Shown in pieces: positions 17,056 to 26,096 of a stretch of DNA of 49,317 nucleotides. Every line of letters starts with the position of its first letter. The first letter of the stretch is position 1. The notes below the pieces were generated by a model. The model ran no database searches. It saw nothing but the letters and a program-made list of their open reading frames with translations, and had not been told where the DNA came from. Both the position numbers and the translations under genes were made by a program. The DNA is from Gloeocapsopsis crepidinum LEGE 06123. GTDB lineage: Bacteria > Cyanobacteriota > Cyanobacteriia > Cyanobacteriales > Chroococcidiopsidaceae. The stretch lies in contig NZ_JADEWN010000046.1 of NCBI RefSeq assembly GCF_015207655.1, positions 1 to 49,317 of the forward strand, written 5' to 3'.

Positions 17056-17331
17056 TTAAGAAACTGTGCCATCACTATGATTCGGCAGAATACAGCAATT
17101 TACATCATTTAAGCAGACTTTTCCCCACTGCAAAGCCCACCTTACTAGGGCAACACGGTTTTCCGTCGCTGTTTTAGTCAGAATGTTACTAATGTGATTG
17201 TCAACAGTACGCTTACTAATATCTAACTTTTCTGCTATCTCTTGGTTTGTTAAGCCAGCAGCTACTAGATCGATAATTTGTAATTCTCGTTCAGATAAGG
17301 AAACAGGGGTTTGAGATTCGCCACCAGCCAT
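17056..17331 (-). CDS. PedR-like stand-alone LuxR-type regulator
   Basis: A 91-residue protein made almost entirely of a LuxR/FixJ helix-turn-helix: LSERELQIIDLVAAGLTNQEIAEKLDISKRTVDNHI, with no receiver domain. Three cysteines sit in the C-terminal tail (Cys73, Cys79, Cys80). This matches the cyanobacterial PedR family, a small LuxR regulator whose activity follows photosynthetic electron transport through thioredoxin acting on a C-terminal cysteine. The assignment rests on size, HTH type and cysteine placement, and I cannot align it here. It lies near psaE, but its targets are not visible. Confidence 0.75.
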   Translation of the reverse strand: MAGGESQTPVSLSERELQIIDLVAAGLTNQEIAEKLDISKRTVDNHISNILTKTATENRVALVRWALQWGKVCLNDVNCCILPNHSDGTVS

Positions 17332-17821
17332 ACTAGCAATTAGTCCTTAGTATATCTACTTACTCTCCTTCTTCAATTCTAAAGGATTCTTTGAAGGGTG
17401 GCTTCTCTAGCCTTTGGATCAGTTGTCTTTTTTTGTCTGAACAATGAAGATAGCTGTAATCTACTTCGTACCAAAAAAGTCAGTTTTTCTTCAAAAACTA
17501 ATTTGATAAAGTTTTAAGTAGAAATACTCACAACACTTAAAGAAAAATTGTCAATTTGAAACACCAAAAATAGTAAAAAAATAGCTATTTGCTTTTTGTA
17601 TGAACTTGTACTTAAAAACGACATTTTTAGAAAAGTCAAATTAAGTTTTCTACTTTTATTTAAATACAACTTACTTACGAAAGTACTTTTAGGCGATCGC
17701 AAAAATAAATATTGCGACATCAGCGCTATTTGCCAGAGCGTAATTCTTATTATATTTAAGTTGAAATGGGTAATATAAGTAAAGTTTAAGTAACTTTGGT
17801 TAAGCTGTATTGTACGTAATT
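17332..17821. other. AT-rich divergent intergenic region
   Basis: About 490 bases separate the PedR-like gene and the first retropepsin-like gene, which diverge. Short open frames on both strands overlap one another in the most AT-rich part; they are Lys/Leu/Ser/Phe-rich and look like by-products of composition. A HIP1 octamer lies near 17693-17700. No RNA gene or clear operator was found. Confidence 0.4.
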
Positions 17822-18703
17822 ATGCTTAAATTTTATCCAACTCCAGCAATATTAATTATTTCAAGTACACTTGCGATCGCTGGTATTGCTTGCAGCAGCA
17901 AACCAAATATTAATTCATTAAATAGAACGCCCACAGTTTCCATATCACCTGTGCCCAGTGCGGCAGTCAACCCATCTACCGTTCAGAAGGCATTGCCGTT
18001 TACACCAGAATTACAACCTAGTCAATTTGATTTGGCACTAGACAAAGCAGCGTCAGCATATAGCATCAGCCAATCTGCACAATCAGCAGATGATTGGAAG
18101 TTGGTCGCGAGCAAATGGCAAGAAGCGCTAACCTTAATGCAGGCAGTACCTGTAGACAGTCGTTATCGAGCGATCGCCCGAAAAAAAATTGCTGAATATC
18201 AACGAAACATTAATTATGCTCAGCAGCAGATAAAAATTAGCTTGACTGCTGTACCTCAATTAGAAAGCTTACCTTTGAGCCTTCAAGAGTCTCAAGTCAT
18301 TGAAGATACATCATCAGGACAACAGACTCAAACCATTGTTCGAGTTCCAGTTCAACGCCGAGAAAGCGGTACACCAGTAATAAATGTTACTTTTAATGGC
18401 ACAAAACAGTTTGAGATGATCGTCGATACAGGGGCAAGCAGTACGGTGATCACTCAAGAAACTGCAACTCAGTTGGGAATAGTGCCAGTAACAACTGCAA
18501 AAGCAAATACTGCCAGTGATAGAGGTGTGGATTTTTTTATAGGATATGTCGATTCTATAGAAGTTGGAGGAGTAGTTGTTAACAATTTACCGGTAGCGAT
18601 CGCACCATCATCACAACTAGAAACTGGTCTACTAGGACACGATTTCTTTAATAATTATGACATTACATTCAAGCGTGATGTCATTGAATTTCGCCTGCGT
18701 TAG
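17822..18703 (+). CDS. Retropepsin-like aspartic protease, lipoprotein
   Basis: The ATG at 17822 gives a lipoprotein signal ending GIAC-SS; a TTG 12 bp upstream is less likely. A helical region follows (about 60-145) with regular Ala/Gln spacing, similar to a TPR-like segment. The C-terminal 120 residues are a single-domain clan AA aspartic protease, with catalytic motif [14 protein letters not shown] near residue 204 and the family ending LLGHDFFNNYDITF. A monomer carries one DTG, so activity would require dimerisation as in retropepsins. The next gene encodes a second protein with the same domain, and the two domains are clearly paralogous. Substrates are unknown. Confidence 0.82.
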   Translation: MLKFYPTPAILIISSTLAIAGIACSSKPNINSLNRTPTVSISPVPSAAVNPSTVQKALPFTPELQPSQFDLALDKAASAYSISQSAQSADDWKLVASKWQEALTLMQAVPVDSRYRAIARKKIAEYQRNINYAQQQIKISLTAVPQLESLPLSLQESQVIEDTSSGQQTQTIVRVPVQRRESGTPVINVTFNGTKQFEMIVDTGASSTVITQETATQLGIVPVTTAKANTASDRGVDFFIGYVDSIEVGGVVVNNLPVAIAPSSQLETGLLGHDFFNNYDITFKRDVIEFRLR

Positions 18704-18794
18704 CCGACTATTATGCGAAGCTAAAAAGCGAAAGCTAAATCATATAAACAATACTTACTTCTTGATTAATTAAAGCTAGTTTTAGGCACAACTA

Positions 18795-19352
18795 ATGCAG
18801 CGAATCGTTTTAATTTCGATCAAAATTATTGTGACTGTTGCTGGAATCAACCTCATTTTGTCGAAAGCGGTACCTACAGTAAGCTACGCTAACACTCAAA
18901 AAGCAGAAAACTGCTACATGATCAATGCAGCGGGCGCAGTTGTTAACCTGAGCAACCTTTGTCCAGACAGCCAGCGATCGCAGTCAAAAACCCCAGAGGT
19001 ATTTACTGCTAGAATCAAACGTCGTTATGGTGGGATACCAGTTATTGACGTAACGTTCAACGGTCAACAGCAATTTGAAATGATTGTAGATACAGGAGCA
19101 ACACAAACATCAATCACCCCAGCGATGGCAGATCAACTAGGGTTGATACCTGTGGATAGCCAAATTGTTCAAGTTGCCAGTGGAGAGGCTGTCAGATTGC
19201 CCGTAGGACGCGTTACTTCAATTGAAGTTAGTGGTGCTATTCTTGGAGATACCCAAGTACTAATCGCACCATTGCCACTATTAGGGCAAAACTTTTTTAG
19301 CCATTACGATGTAACAATTAGGCAAAATGTCGTTGAGTTTCATGTTCGTTGA
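18795..19352 (+). CDS. Retropepsin-like aspartic protease, secreted paralogue
   Basis: A 185-residue protein with an N-terminal hydrophobic signal (about 1-32). A short cysteine-containing linker follows, then one aspartic protease domain with catalytic motif [14 protein letters not shown] and ending [14 protein letters not shown]. It shares VTFNG[12 protein letters not shown] with the upstream neighbour, so the pair arose by tandem duplication and this copy lacks the helical insert. The two genes are 91 bp apart and probably form one transcript. The 3' end overlaps the convergent trpD by 13 bp. Whether the two half-enzymes form a heterodimer is an open question. Confidence 0.82.
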   Translation: MQRIVLISIKIIVTVAGINLILSKAVPTVSYANTQKAENCYMINAAGAVVNLSNLCPDSQRSQSKTPEVFTARIKRRYGGIPVIDVTFNGQQQFEMIVDTGATQTSITPAMADQLGLIPVDSQIVQVASGEAVRLPVGRVTSIEVSGAILGDTQVLIAPLPLLGQNFFSHYDVTIRQNVVEFHVR

Positions 19353-20419
19353 AGAAACTCGACTAATTGCTCCAGCTTAGTCCAAGCAGCCCCACTCAGA
19401 AGAATATCCTTCGCCAACGTAATTCCAGTTGCCAGATCTTCCGCAGGAACAAGCCCTGCTACTTGTAAGGCTAACGAAGCATTAAGGGCTACTACGTCTT
19501 GTTGAGCTACTGTTCCTCTACCCTGTAAAACCGCCTGCAAAATTTCTGCGTTTTCTTGCACATCACCTCCACGAAGTGCTGTTGTCGGAGCAGGAGTTAA
19601 GCCAAATTGTAGAGGATCAATAGTTGTCAAATGAACTTGACCTTGAGACAGAATAGCCAAATCAGTGAGATCAGCTAAGCCTGCTTCATCTAGCTTTTCA
19701 CGCCCATGAAGTGCGATCGCTCTTTGTGTACCCAATTGACATAATGCCTGAGCAACAGTTTGTAAAATTGTGGCATCAAATACTCCAATAACTTGCCCTG
19801 TAGGACGCAACGGATTAATCAAAGGTCCCAAAAGATTAAACACAGTTCTTACTTTAAGCGTTTGCCGCAGCGGCGCTACAACCTTCATGGCAGGATGCCA
19901 ACCACGCGCAAACAAAAATGTAATTCCTACTTCCTCAAGCGCAGCTTGAACTTGTTGTGCTGACGCGTTTAAATCAACACCTAGTGCTTCCAAAACATCA
20001 GCAGAACCAACGCGACTTGAAGCAGAACGATTGCCGTGTTTCGCAACACGAACTCCAGCAGCAGCTGCCACAAAGGCAACTGCAGTTGAGATATTGAATG
20101 TAGCAGCACCATCACCGCCAGTGCCACATGTATCAATCACTGGCTGATCGTGAATAATTTGCTCTTGGCATTGAGACTGAACGAGTAGAACCTCAGCCAT
20201 TCCTGCAAGTTCTTCTGCCGATACGCCTTTCACTTGAATTGCGGCTAAGATTGCACCTGATAGAACAGGTGGAATTGTTTCATTTAGCCATCCTTGCATC
20301 AGTTGCGCGGCTTGTTCCCGAGATAGCGACTGGCGATCTAAGAGTTGTTGTAATAACTCGCTATTCCAGTTTGCAGGAGGCTCTGAAGTGGCAGTTGCTA
20401 ATGATGGAGAGTAGGTCAT
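19340..20419 (-). CDS. trpD: Anthranilate phosphoribosyltransferase
   Basis: This enzyme joins anthranilate to PRPP in the second committed step of tryptophan synthesis in the cytosol. The PRPP-binding GTGGDG is at residues 94-99, KHGNRSASS near 124, and a helical N-terminal domain precedes them. A C-terminal segment with [11 protein letters not shown] supplies further substrate-binding residues. The 359-residue length is normal. The start is an ATG at 20419. Its last codons overlap the convergent protease gene by 13 bp. No other trp gene is nearby, as is usual in cyanobacteria, where trp genes are scattered. Confidence 0.96.
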   Translation of the reverse strand: MTYSPSLATATSEPPANWNSELLQQLLDRQSLSREQAAQLMQGWLNETIPPVLSGAILAAIQVKGVSAEELAGMAEVLLVQSQCQEQIIHDQPVIDTCGTGGDGAATFNISTAVAFVAAAAGVRVAKHGNRSASSRVGSADVLEALGVDLNASAQQVQAALEEVGITFLFARGWHPAMKVVAPLRQTLKVRTVFNLLGPLINPLRPTGQVIGVFDATILQTVAQALCQLGTQRAIALHGREKLDEAGLADLTDLAILSQGQVHLTTIDPLQFGLTPAPTTALRGGDVQENAEILQAVLQGRGTVAQQDVVALNASLALQVAGLVPAEDLATGITLAKDILLSGAAWTKLEQLVEFLQRT

Positions 20420-20470
20420 AGATTAAGTTAAATGATCTAGCACTGGATGAGATACAAAGCAACTAAACTG

Positions 20471-21223
20471 CTACGATTCAATAGCTACAGGAAAAAACCG
20501 CTTATCTTCAGAAGAGTATTGCCAAGCAATTCCTTCAGGATCGCGGCTACGACTCCATTCAGAGAAATCTGGATTTGAGCGATGCTTGTAAACTGTACTA
20601 GAGTTGACAGCTAATCGCTTGGCAAGTTCAGATTGCAAAAGTGAGTCTGGCACTAAGTGCTCTTGAGTATGTGTTGGTGCGGCAAAGCTAGGATCTGCCT
20701 CACCAAGTCTTGTCAGTTCAGCTTGTGCTTGTGAATGGTTTTGTAGATTTTGCTTTAAGTTTTCAGTTGCTCTAGGCAAATCTTCAACTACAGTTTTTTG
20801 CTCAGATTTTAGTTCTGGTAAGGTTACAGGTATTTCGCTGTCATCAAAAATACTACCCAGAGTTTTAGCTGTGATAAAGAAATAACCACTATTTCCATCT
20901 TCTGGTTCAAGAACCCGTGCTCCAAATTCTGCTGCTTTGTAGTCAAGATAGCGTTTTGCCTTTGCTGCGGGGAGGTTTGCCCGCATTACTAAATCAAGAG
21001 TTGTGATTCGTCCTTGATTTTCTTGAATTAACTTATGGAAAGTAGGATTTAGAGTTTTACTCCACTTTTGCCATCGATAGCGTTGGAAAATATTCAAAAG
21101 CAAAATAAAACCAGCAATTGCCAGTAGCAATCGCCAGGTGGAGAAGAGGAAAGTAATCGCAAGCGCGACTGGCAATATGAGAATTAGAAAACTATCAGCG
21201 CTGTCGGTTGATTTTACTGTCAT
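20471..21223 (-). CDS. Membrane protein with winged-helix-like and HTH-like domains
   Basis: About 250 residues; I do not recognise a named family. Residues 12-45 are two closely spaced hydrophobic helices (FLILILPVALAITFLF and LLLAIAGFILLL). A basic junction (QRYRWQKW) follows, consistent with a cytoplasmic C-terminus. Residues 70-115 (GRITTLDLVMRANLP to GYFFIT) have a winged-helix-like layout. An acidic Gln/Glu-rich linker leads to a C-terminal HTH-like unit (SELAKRLAVNSSTVYKHR) ending WSRSRDPEGIAWQYS, a tail I associate with cyanobacterial HTH modules. It may be a membrane-tethered DNA-binding protein. Two in-frame ATGs (21229, 21223) are possible starts. Confidence 0.65.
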   Translation of the reverse strand: MTVKSTDSADSFLILILPVALAITFLFSTWRLLLAIAGFILLLNIFQRYRWQKWSKTLNPTFHKLIQENQGRITTLDLVMRANLPAAKAKRYLDYKAAEFGARVLEPEDGNSGYFFITAKTLGSIFDDSEIPVTLPELKSEQKTVVEDLPRATENLKQNLQNHSQAQAELTRLGEADPSFAAPTHTQEHLVPDSLLQSELAKRLAVNSSTVYKHRSNPDFSEWSRSRDPEGIAWQYSSEDKRFFPVAIES

Positions 21224-21312
21224 GCCCATTGTTGCAAATCAATTTGCTGGCAAACAATCTTATCTTGGCAAAAATTGCGCCCAATTTTACCAACGACTTT
21301 ATAAAAAACAAA

Positions 21313-22212
21313 CTATTCGAGCAATTTTTTTCTAGCTCGGTTTGCCCTAGCCTCTACACTTGCCATCACTTCATCTCTTTTTTCCAGCATTTCGCCAGGA
21401 TAATTTTCTAAAACCTTTGTAGATAGGGAGATTCGGCTTTGAGTTTCATCTACATCAACAACGATCGCATGAATCTCTTGACCAACTTGGAACAGCAAGG
21501 GCAAAGATTCTATATAGTTTTGGCTTATTTGCTTGATGTGCAACAACCCATTGATATTGTTTAAGTCAACAAAAACCCCAAACGGCTTGATAGCAGTAAT
21601 TTTGCCTGTTACTAGCTGACCTAGTTCAAACTGAGTGATTGCTTGCGATCGCGTTGCCAAACGTTGCGAAAGAACTAGCTTATTGCTACTGGAATTGATC
21701 TCTAGCAAACTTGCAGTGAGATTTTGCCCCACAAGATTTTCTAAGTTTTCTCGTTCGAGTAAGTGCGATCGCGGAATAAACCCTCGCAAGCCATGTACAT
21801 CTACTATGACACCACCTTTGTTGACTCCACTCACTCGCACTTCTAAACTTTTACCGTCTTCTTGCATTTCTCCCAACTGTTCCCATAGTTGTTTAATTTG
21901 CAGTTGACGGCGAGATAAGGTAACTTGCCCATCAGCATTTTGTTCGCGGATAATCAGAAATTCTCGTTCTTCCTGCAAAGGCAAAACAGTAGACAGATCG
22001 GTTACTGAGTGCAAGCCTACTTCAGTTAGGGGGATAAAAGCTGCCGATTTTCCGCCAATATCTACATAAGCACCATCACTCTCATATTGAAATACCTTTC
22101 CTCGCACGACTTGTCCTTTGCGAAATTGAAAGTCTTGTTGATCCAAAGCTTTGGCAAAATCATCCATAGAAAAGGATGAACTAGTAGCAGAAGGTTTAAA
22201 TTCAGATGTCAT
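21313..22212 (-). CDS. S1 RNA-binding domain protein (ribosomal protein S1-like, Rps1b type)
   Basis: A 299-residue protein with three S1/OB-fold repeats: about 30-100 (KGQVVRGKVFQYESDGAYVDIGGK), 115-185 (VRVSGVNKGGVIVDVHG) and 198-268 (GQLVTGKITAIKPFGVFVDL). Cyanobacterial S1 proteins are short, with three repeats rather than the six in E. coli, and usually occur as two paralogues, Rps1a and Rps1b. The low conservation of the middle repeat and the length near 300 suggest the Rps1b type. It binds mRNA and may support translation of leaders without Shine-Dalgarno sequences, which fits several genes here. The ATG start at 22212 is clear. Confidence 0.85.
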   Translation of the reverse strand: MTSEFKPSATSSSFSMDDFAKALDQQDFQFRKGQVVRGKVFQYESDGAYVDIGGKSAAFIPLTEVGLHSVTDLSTVLPLQEEREFLIIREQNADGQVTLSRRQLQIKQLWEQLGEMQEDGKSLEVRVSGVNKGGVIVDVHGLRGFIPRSHLLERENLENLVGQNLTASLLEINSSSNKLVLSQRLATRSQAITQFELGQLVTGKITAIKPFGVFVDLNNINGLLHIKQISQNYIESLPLLFQVGQEIHAIVVDVDETQSRISLSTKVLENYPGEMLEKRDEVMASVEARANRARKKLLE

Positions 22213-22304
22213 GAGATAGTACTAATTCACAAAAACAAACAAGCCGTTTATATATCGTATGTCCTCAAAATCTGGAGGAGCAAGCCATTATAGTTCTTTC
22301 AGCT

Positions 22305-23048
22305 TTAAACTTCCTTAAGATGGTTCTGAAATAATTGTTTGACATGTTCCCACGCATCAGCAGCAGCTTCCGGATTGTAGCTAGCACGGCGATCGCAGAA
22401 AAAACCATGATCGGCTTGCGCGTAGCGAAAGATCTTATGCAAAACTTGATACTTTTTTAATTCTGCCTTAATTTGATTGACATCTGTTTCAGGAATACTC
22501 GCATCTTCCGTGCCAAAAAAAGCGTAAATTGTACCGCTGATTTCAGGAGTACGCTTAATAGTAGGAGAGCCACCTCCAGGAGTTTGATGTACAATTCCTG
22601 CTCCGTAGAAAGATGCAGTCGCTTGGATATCTTGGAGAGTAGCAGCTAAGTAAGCAACATGACCACCGAAGCAAAAGCCAATACATCCGAAGCCGTTTTT
22701 TCTCACTTGTGGTTGGTCTTTGAGATAGTCAATTGCAGCTTGAATATCACTCAAGAGTTCAGTAGCTTTGGTTTGTTGTTTGTATTTTCTGCCAAGTTCA
22801 AGATCTTGTGGCGAGTATCCTACTTCAAAATTAGGCACAACACGGTGAAAAATTGCGGGAGCGATCGCAACATATCCTTCTTTGGCAATTCTTTCTGTCA
22901 CATCCCGAATATGTTCGTTGACACCAAAGATTTCCTGAATCACAACAATTCCAGGGTAAGAACCTCCACCAACAGGCATTGCCAAATAAGCTGGGATTTG
23001 AAGCTCAACGTTAGGAATTTTTACATGAGAAGTCTGAATTTCTACCAT
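22305..23048 (-). CDS. Dienelactone hydrolase family protein
   Basis: An alpha/beta hydrolase of 247 residues. The nucleophile elbow is GCIGFCFGGH, with cysteine in place of serine as in dienelactone hydrolases. The acid residue lies in FGTEDASIPE near residue 176 and the histidine in YAQADHGFFCD near residue 211. The N-terminal VVIQEIFGVNEHIRDVTERIA is a strong family signature. Cyanobacterial members are annotated by homology to the chlorocatechol enzyme, but their natural substrate is unknown. No aromatic degradation genes are nearby. No signal peptide is seen. Confidence 0.92.
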   Translation of the reverse strand: MVEIQTSHVKIPNVELQIPAYLAMPVGGGSYPGIVVIQEIFGVNEHIRDVTERIAKEGYVAIAPAIFHRVVPNFEVGYSPQDLELGRKYKQQTKATELLSDIQAAIDYLKDQPQVRKNGFGCIGFCFGGHVAYLAATLQDIQATASFYGAGIVHQTPGGGSPTIKRTPEISGTIYAFFGTEDASIPETDVNQIKAELKKYQVLHKIFRYAQADHGFFCDRRASYNPEAAADAWEHVKQLFQNHLKEV

Positions 23049-23381
23049 AGCTATGATGAATGTTAGCTGTCTCGTGGGATGCTGAGATAAATGTGTTAAT
23101 AAATTGATGTTATCGAGATATTGAATAATGGTGCAGTAAGCTCAAAGTCTAAAGAAATTTTGCTAATTGTTGAGAACTTATGCAGATTTGCTAAGAACCC
23201 AAGGAATGCAGTAAAGATTTTAAGCACAGTTAACTCTTAACACAACAAATATGCATTGCCCTTGGCTGCAGGTATTATCTGTTTTTTGTCTTTTAGTCTT
23301 TTCATAGTCAATCTGTAGTAAACCATTTGAGTATTAAATGCATTCGTTGATTCTCGCTACGGATTGTCTTTTGGAGGAACA
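23049..23381. other. Divergent intergenic region upstream of the GntR-type gene
   Basis: About 333 bases separate the divergent dienelactone hydrolase and GntR genes. It should hold both promoters and possibly an autoregulatory operator. Apart from the ribosome binding site at 23373-23377, I see no clear palindrome, RNA gene or credible small ORF. Confidence 0.4.
23373..23377 (+). promoter_or_regulatory. Ribosome binding site fixing the GntR start
   Basis: GGAGG lies 4 bases before the ATG at 23382. The alternative TTG at 23364 would place this site inside the coding region, so the ATG is the better start. Confidence 0.6.
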
Positions 23382-24365
23382 ATGGTTCAGTTTCATATTC
23401 AACCAGATAGTGAAATTCCAGCTTCAACTCAGTTACTCAACCAAATTTGGTACGCGATTACTTCTCGGCAATTTCCCCCAGGGCATCGGCTACCCAGTAC
23501 GCGTGCTCTTGCGATGCAAACAGGGTTACACCGGAACACAATCAGTAAAGTCTACCGCCACCTAGAGGACGACGGACTTGTTGAAAGTCGAGCTGGATCT
23601 GGTATTTACGTCCGTGCCCAACCATCAATGCGGAACCCAGCGCCAATTCCTATTTTGGAGAAGTATCCTCAAGCAGAAAAAATTGTCCAAAATAGTCTCG
23701 ATGAATTGCTTAAAATTGGTTGTTCGTTAAATCAAGCAAGGGAACTATTTCAAGCAGAAATAGATTGGCGATTGCGTTCGAGTGCCAGAGTGTTGGTGAC
23801 AGTACCAGCAGATGATATTGGTGCAGGTAAGTTGATGGTTGACGAATTAGAGCAATCTCTAAAAAGACCTGTACAGTTAGTTCCATTAGAAGAACTTGCA
23901 CAAGTACTAGAGCAAACACCTGCAGGAACAGTGGTAACAACTCGGTACTTTATTGCCAGAGCTGAAGCGATCGCTACTCCTAAATCTGTTCGTGTTATCC
24001 CTATTGATATCTATGACTATGCCAAAGAAATTCAATTACTGAAAAAATTACCTAAAGGCACTAATCTAGGTATGGTTAGCCTCAGTTCTGGTATTCTTCG
24101 AGCAGCAGAAGTGATTGCTTACAGTCTTAGAGGTGATGAACTGCTAGTTATGAGTGCACAATTAGGAGATAATTACAAACTCAGCGCTATTGTTAAAAGT
24201 GCTCAGGTTATCATTAGTTTTGATCAAGCAAGTTTTCCTGCTATTAAAGCAGCTGTACAGGCAGCTAGAGAAGACATTATCCGTCCTCCGCAGCTGATTT
24301 GTAGTGAGAATTATATTAGTGAAAAATCGATTGATTTTTTAAAGAGAGAACTTGGCTTAGGATAG
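23382..24365 (+). CDS. GntR-type transcriptional regulator with an unassigned effector domain
   Basis: Residues 1-75 form a GntR winged helix: QLLNQIWYAITSRQFPPGHRLPSTRALA, then GLHRNTISKVYRHLEDDGLVESRAGSGIYV. This matches the HTH of the YtrA/HutC/MocR side of the family. The remaining 240 or so residues fit neither a UTRA domain nor an aminotransferase (MocR) domain that I can recognise. They contain alternating strands and helices, including VLVTVPADDIGAGKLMVDEL and TVVTTRYFIARAEAI, like a Rossmann-type or periplasmic-binding-like fold. The ATG at 23382 follows a good GGAGG. Neighbours are a divergent hydrolase and a convergent marC; targets are unknown. Confidence 0.82.
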   Translation: MVQFHIQPDSEIPASTQLLNQIWYAITSRQFPPGHRLPSTRALAMQTGLHRNTISKVYRHLEDDGLVESRAGSGIYVRAQPSMRNPAPIPILEKYPQAEKIVQNSLDELLKIGCSLNQARELFQAEIDWRLRSSARVLVTVPADDIGAGKLMVDELEQSLKRPVQLVPLEELAQVLEQTPAGTVVTTRYFIARAEAIATPKSVRVIPIDIYDYAKEIQLLKKLPKGTNLGMVSLSSGILRAAEVIAYSLRGDELLVMSAQLGDNYKLSAIVKSAQVIISFDQASFPAIKAAVQAAREDIIRPPQLICSENYISEKSIDFLKRELGLG

Positions 24366-24388
24366 ACCTAGATGTAGTCAAGGTTGCT

Positions 24389-25033
24389 TTAGCGCAATAG
24401 ACTAGGTGCTGCTTCTCTCAATAAAGAAAACGTACCATCAGCAACAAACTGAACAGCGATCGCCAAAATAAAAAACCCTAGCACTCGATTTAAGGCTCCC
24501 AGCCCATTTTTTCCCAACACGCCAACTAAAGGTTCTCCCAAAGCTAAGCATAGATATATCGTCACTCCAAGCAAGACAATTCCAAGTAAACAACCCGCAT
24601 CATCAACCCATCTGGTGTTACTTGCTGCAAAACCAATAACGACACCAATCGCACCAGGTCCACTAATCATAGGAATTGCCATCGGTGTAAAAGAAATATC
24701 TTCTTTATCTACTGCTTCATCACTTTCTGGGCGCGTGAGTCGTTGACGCGCTGTAACCATTTCCCAAGCTGTATGGGCAATCAATAACCCTCCTGCAATT
24801 CGCAACACTCCTAGTGAAATGCCAAAAAAGCTCAGGATTTCTCTTCCTGCCAGCAAAAAAACTCCCAAAATCAAAACGACATTAATTGCTGTCTGACGTG
24901 CTTGATGTAGACGATAAAGTTTCGTATTCACTGCTGTCAAACCATAAAAAATTGGTATTGCACCGACTGGATTGGTAACGGGAAATAAAGTCAAAAATGT
25001 TCCGATCGCAGCGGAGGTTAGCTGTTGCCACAT
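24389..25033 (-). CDS. MarC family integral membrane protein
   Basis: A 214-residue protein with about six membrane helices. The MarC/UPF0056 signature is visible as FLTLFPVTNPVGAIPIF near the N-terminus and as the symmetry-related AIPMISGPGAIGVVI near residue 115, the inverted-repeat half. The family was once linked to multidrug resistance, but that role has not held up and the transported substrate, if any, is unknown. It begins 8 bp after the alpha/beta hydrolase gene on the same strand, so the two are likely co-transcribed. Confidence 0.9.
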   Translation of the reverse strand: MWQQLTSAAIGTFLTLFPVTNPVGAIPIFYGLTAVNTKLYRLHQARQTAINVVLILGVFLLAGREILSFFGISLGVLRIAGGLLIAHTAWEMVTARQRLTRPESDEAVDKEDISFTPMAIPMISGPGAIGVVIGFAASNTRWVDDAGCLLGIVLLGVTIYLCLALGEPLVGVLGKNGLGALNRVLGFFILAIAVQFVADGTFSLLREAAPSLLR

Positions 25034-25041
25034 AGGTTCCT

Positions 25042-25959
25042 TCAGCCAGCTATTTTTATTGGTTGCTCAATCTGCAAGAATGTACGAACCTTTTGCAGAT
25101 AAGTTTCTGCATCTTCCAACATAGGAAAATGAGCAGTTTTAGGAATCATGACATATTGTACCAACGGGTTTAATTCTGCGGCTTGGCGTCCCATTTCTGC
25201 TGGAATAATTTTGTCATACTCTCCAGCTACTAATAGAGTTGGTACTGCAATTTGCGCAAACTCTTGCGGCATCATTTCAGCTGCTTGTTTGCTCACTGAA
25301 GTAAAAATTGTGCCTAAGGCTGCTTGATAATCGGCAATGAGAAAATCTTGTAAAAAAGCCTTGCGTTCAGCCGCAGGTATCGGACGATGCAAAAACCGAG
25401 CGATAAACATCCGATCCACTAAAGGTATTTGACTGAGCCACTTTGGACGAAATTTAACAACATACCCACCAAACTTGTGAAAAGCAGTAAATGCTTTCTC
25501 GTCATATTCAAAAATGCCGCTACAAGTAAGAATAGCTCGATTTACCCGCTGTGGGTAGCGGTTGAGAAATAAAGTAGCAATAGATGCTCCCATTGAGTGA
25601 GCATTAAGATACACCTGCTGAATTTGCAAGCAATCTAGTAGGACTGCTAAGTCTTCTGCGTATTCTTCTAACTCGTAAGTTAACTCTTTCACTGCTGCTG
25701 ACTTTTCTTGAGATTCTGAGTCAGCAACTGTCATACTGGTTGATGTTAGCGGAGATTTACCTAAAGATCTGCCAAACCCTCGAAGATCGTAAAGCAAACA
25801 ATCAAAGCTATCTGCAAGGGCATAGGCTACACTTTGCCAATACCGCGCTGAGCCAGCCCAACCGTGGATAAATACCATCACAGGTTTAGCTTGTAACTCT
25901 GTTGGTGTCCGAACCCACTCGTAGTAATGTTCAACGCCACGAATACCAATGTAAGGCAT
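25042..25959 (-). CDS. Alpha/beta hydrolase
   Basis: A soluble alpha/beta-hydrolase fold protein of about 305 residues. The oxyanion region is FIHGWAGSARYW, the nucleophile elbow is AHSMGAS near residue 125, the acid residue lies in VAGEYDKIIP, and the histidine is in KTAHFPMLE near the end. A cap domain lies between the elbow and the acid. The ATG at 25959 follows GGGGAAA and gives MPYIGIRGVEHYYEW; the upstream TTG at 25968 adds only three residues. The closest functional classes are esterases, lipases and haloperoxidase-like enzymes; the substrate cannot be inferred. It probably shares a transcript with marC downstream. Confidence 0.88.
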   Translation of the reverse strand: MPYIGIRGVEHYYEWVRTPTELQAKPVMVFIHGWAGSARYWQSVAYALADSFDCLLYDLRGFGRSLGKSPLTSTSMTVADSESQEKSAAVKELTYELEEYAEDLAVLLDCLQIQQVYLNAHSMGASIATLFLNRYPQRVNRAILTCSGIFEYDEKAFTAFHKFGGYVVKFRPKWLSQIPLVDRMFIARFLHRPIPAAERKAFLQDFLIADYQAALGTIFTSVSKQAAEMMPQEFAQIAVPTLLVAGEYDKIIPAEMGRQAAELNPLVQYVMIPKTAHFPMLEDAETYLQKVRTFLQIEQPIKIAG

Positions 25960-26096
25960 TTTCCCCAAACTTTTGCAAAAATAATTTCCTAAGTTGAAAT
26001 TCAGCTAAAGATAATAGCAATTAAGCTTGCACCTTTAACCTTTTTCTTTTAACCTACGACTGATTGGCAACTTTTGCAAAATGTCTAATCTGATGC

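Noticed and set aside
17514-17778. Overlapping short ORFs on both strands upstream of the first retropepsin gene
   Set aside because: They are near mirror images in extremely AT-rich DNA, with Lys/Leu/Phe/Ser-biased translations and no ribosome binding sites.
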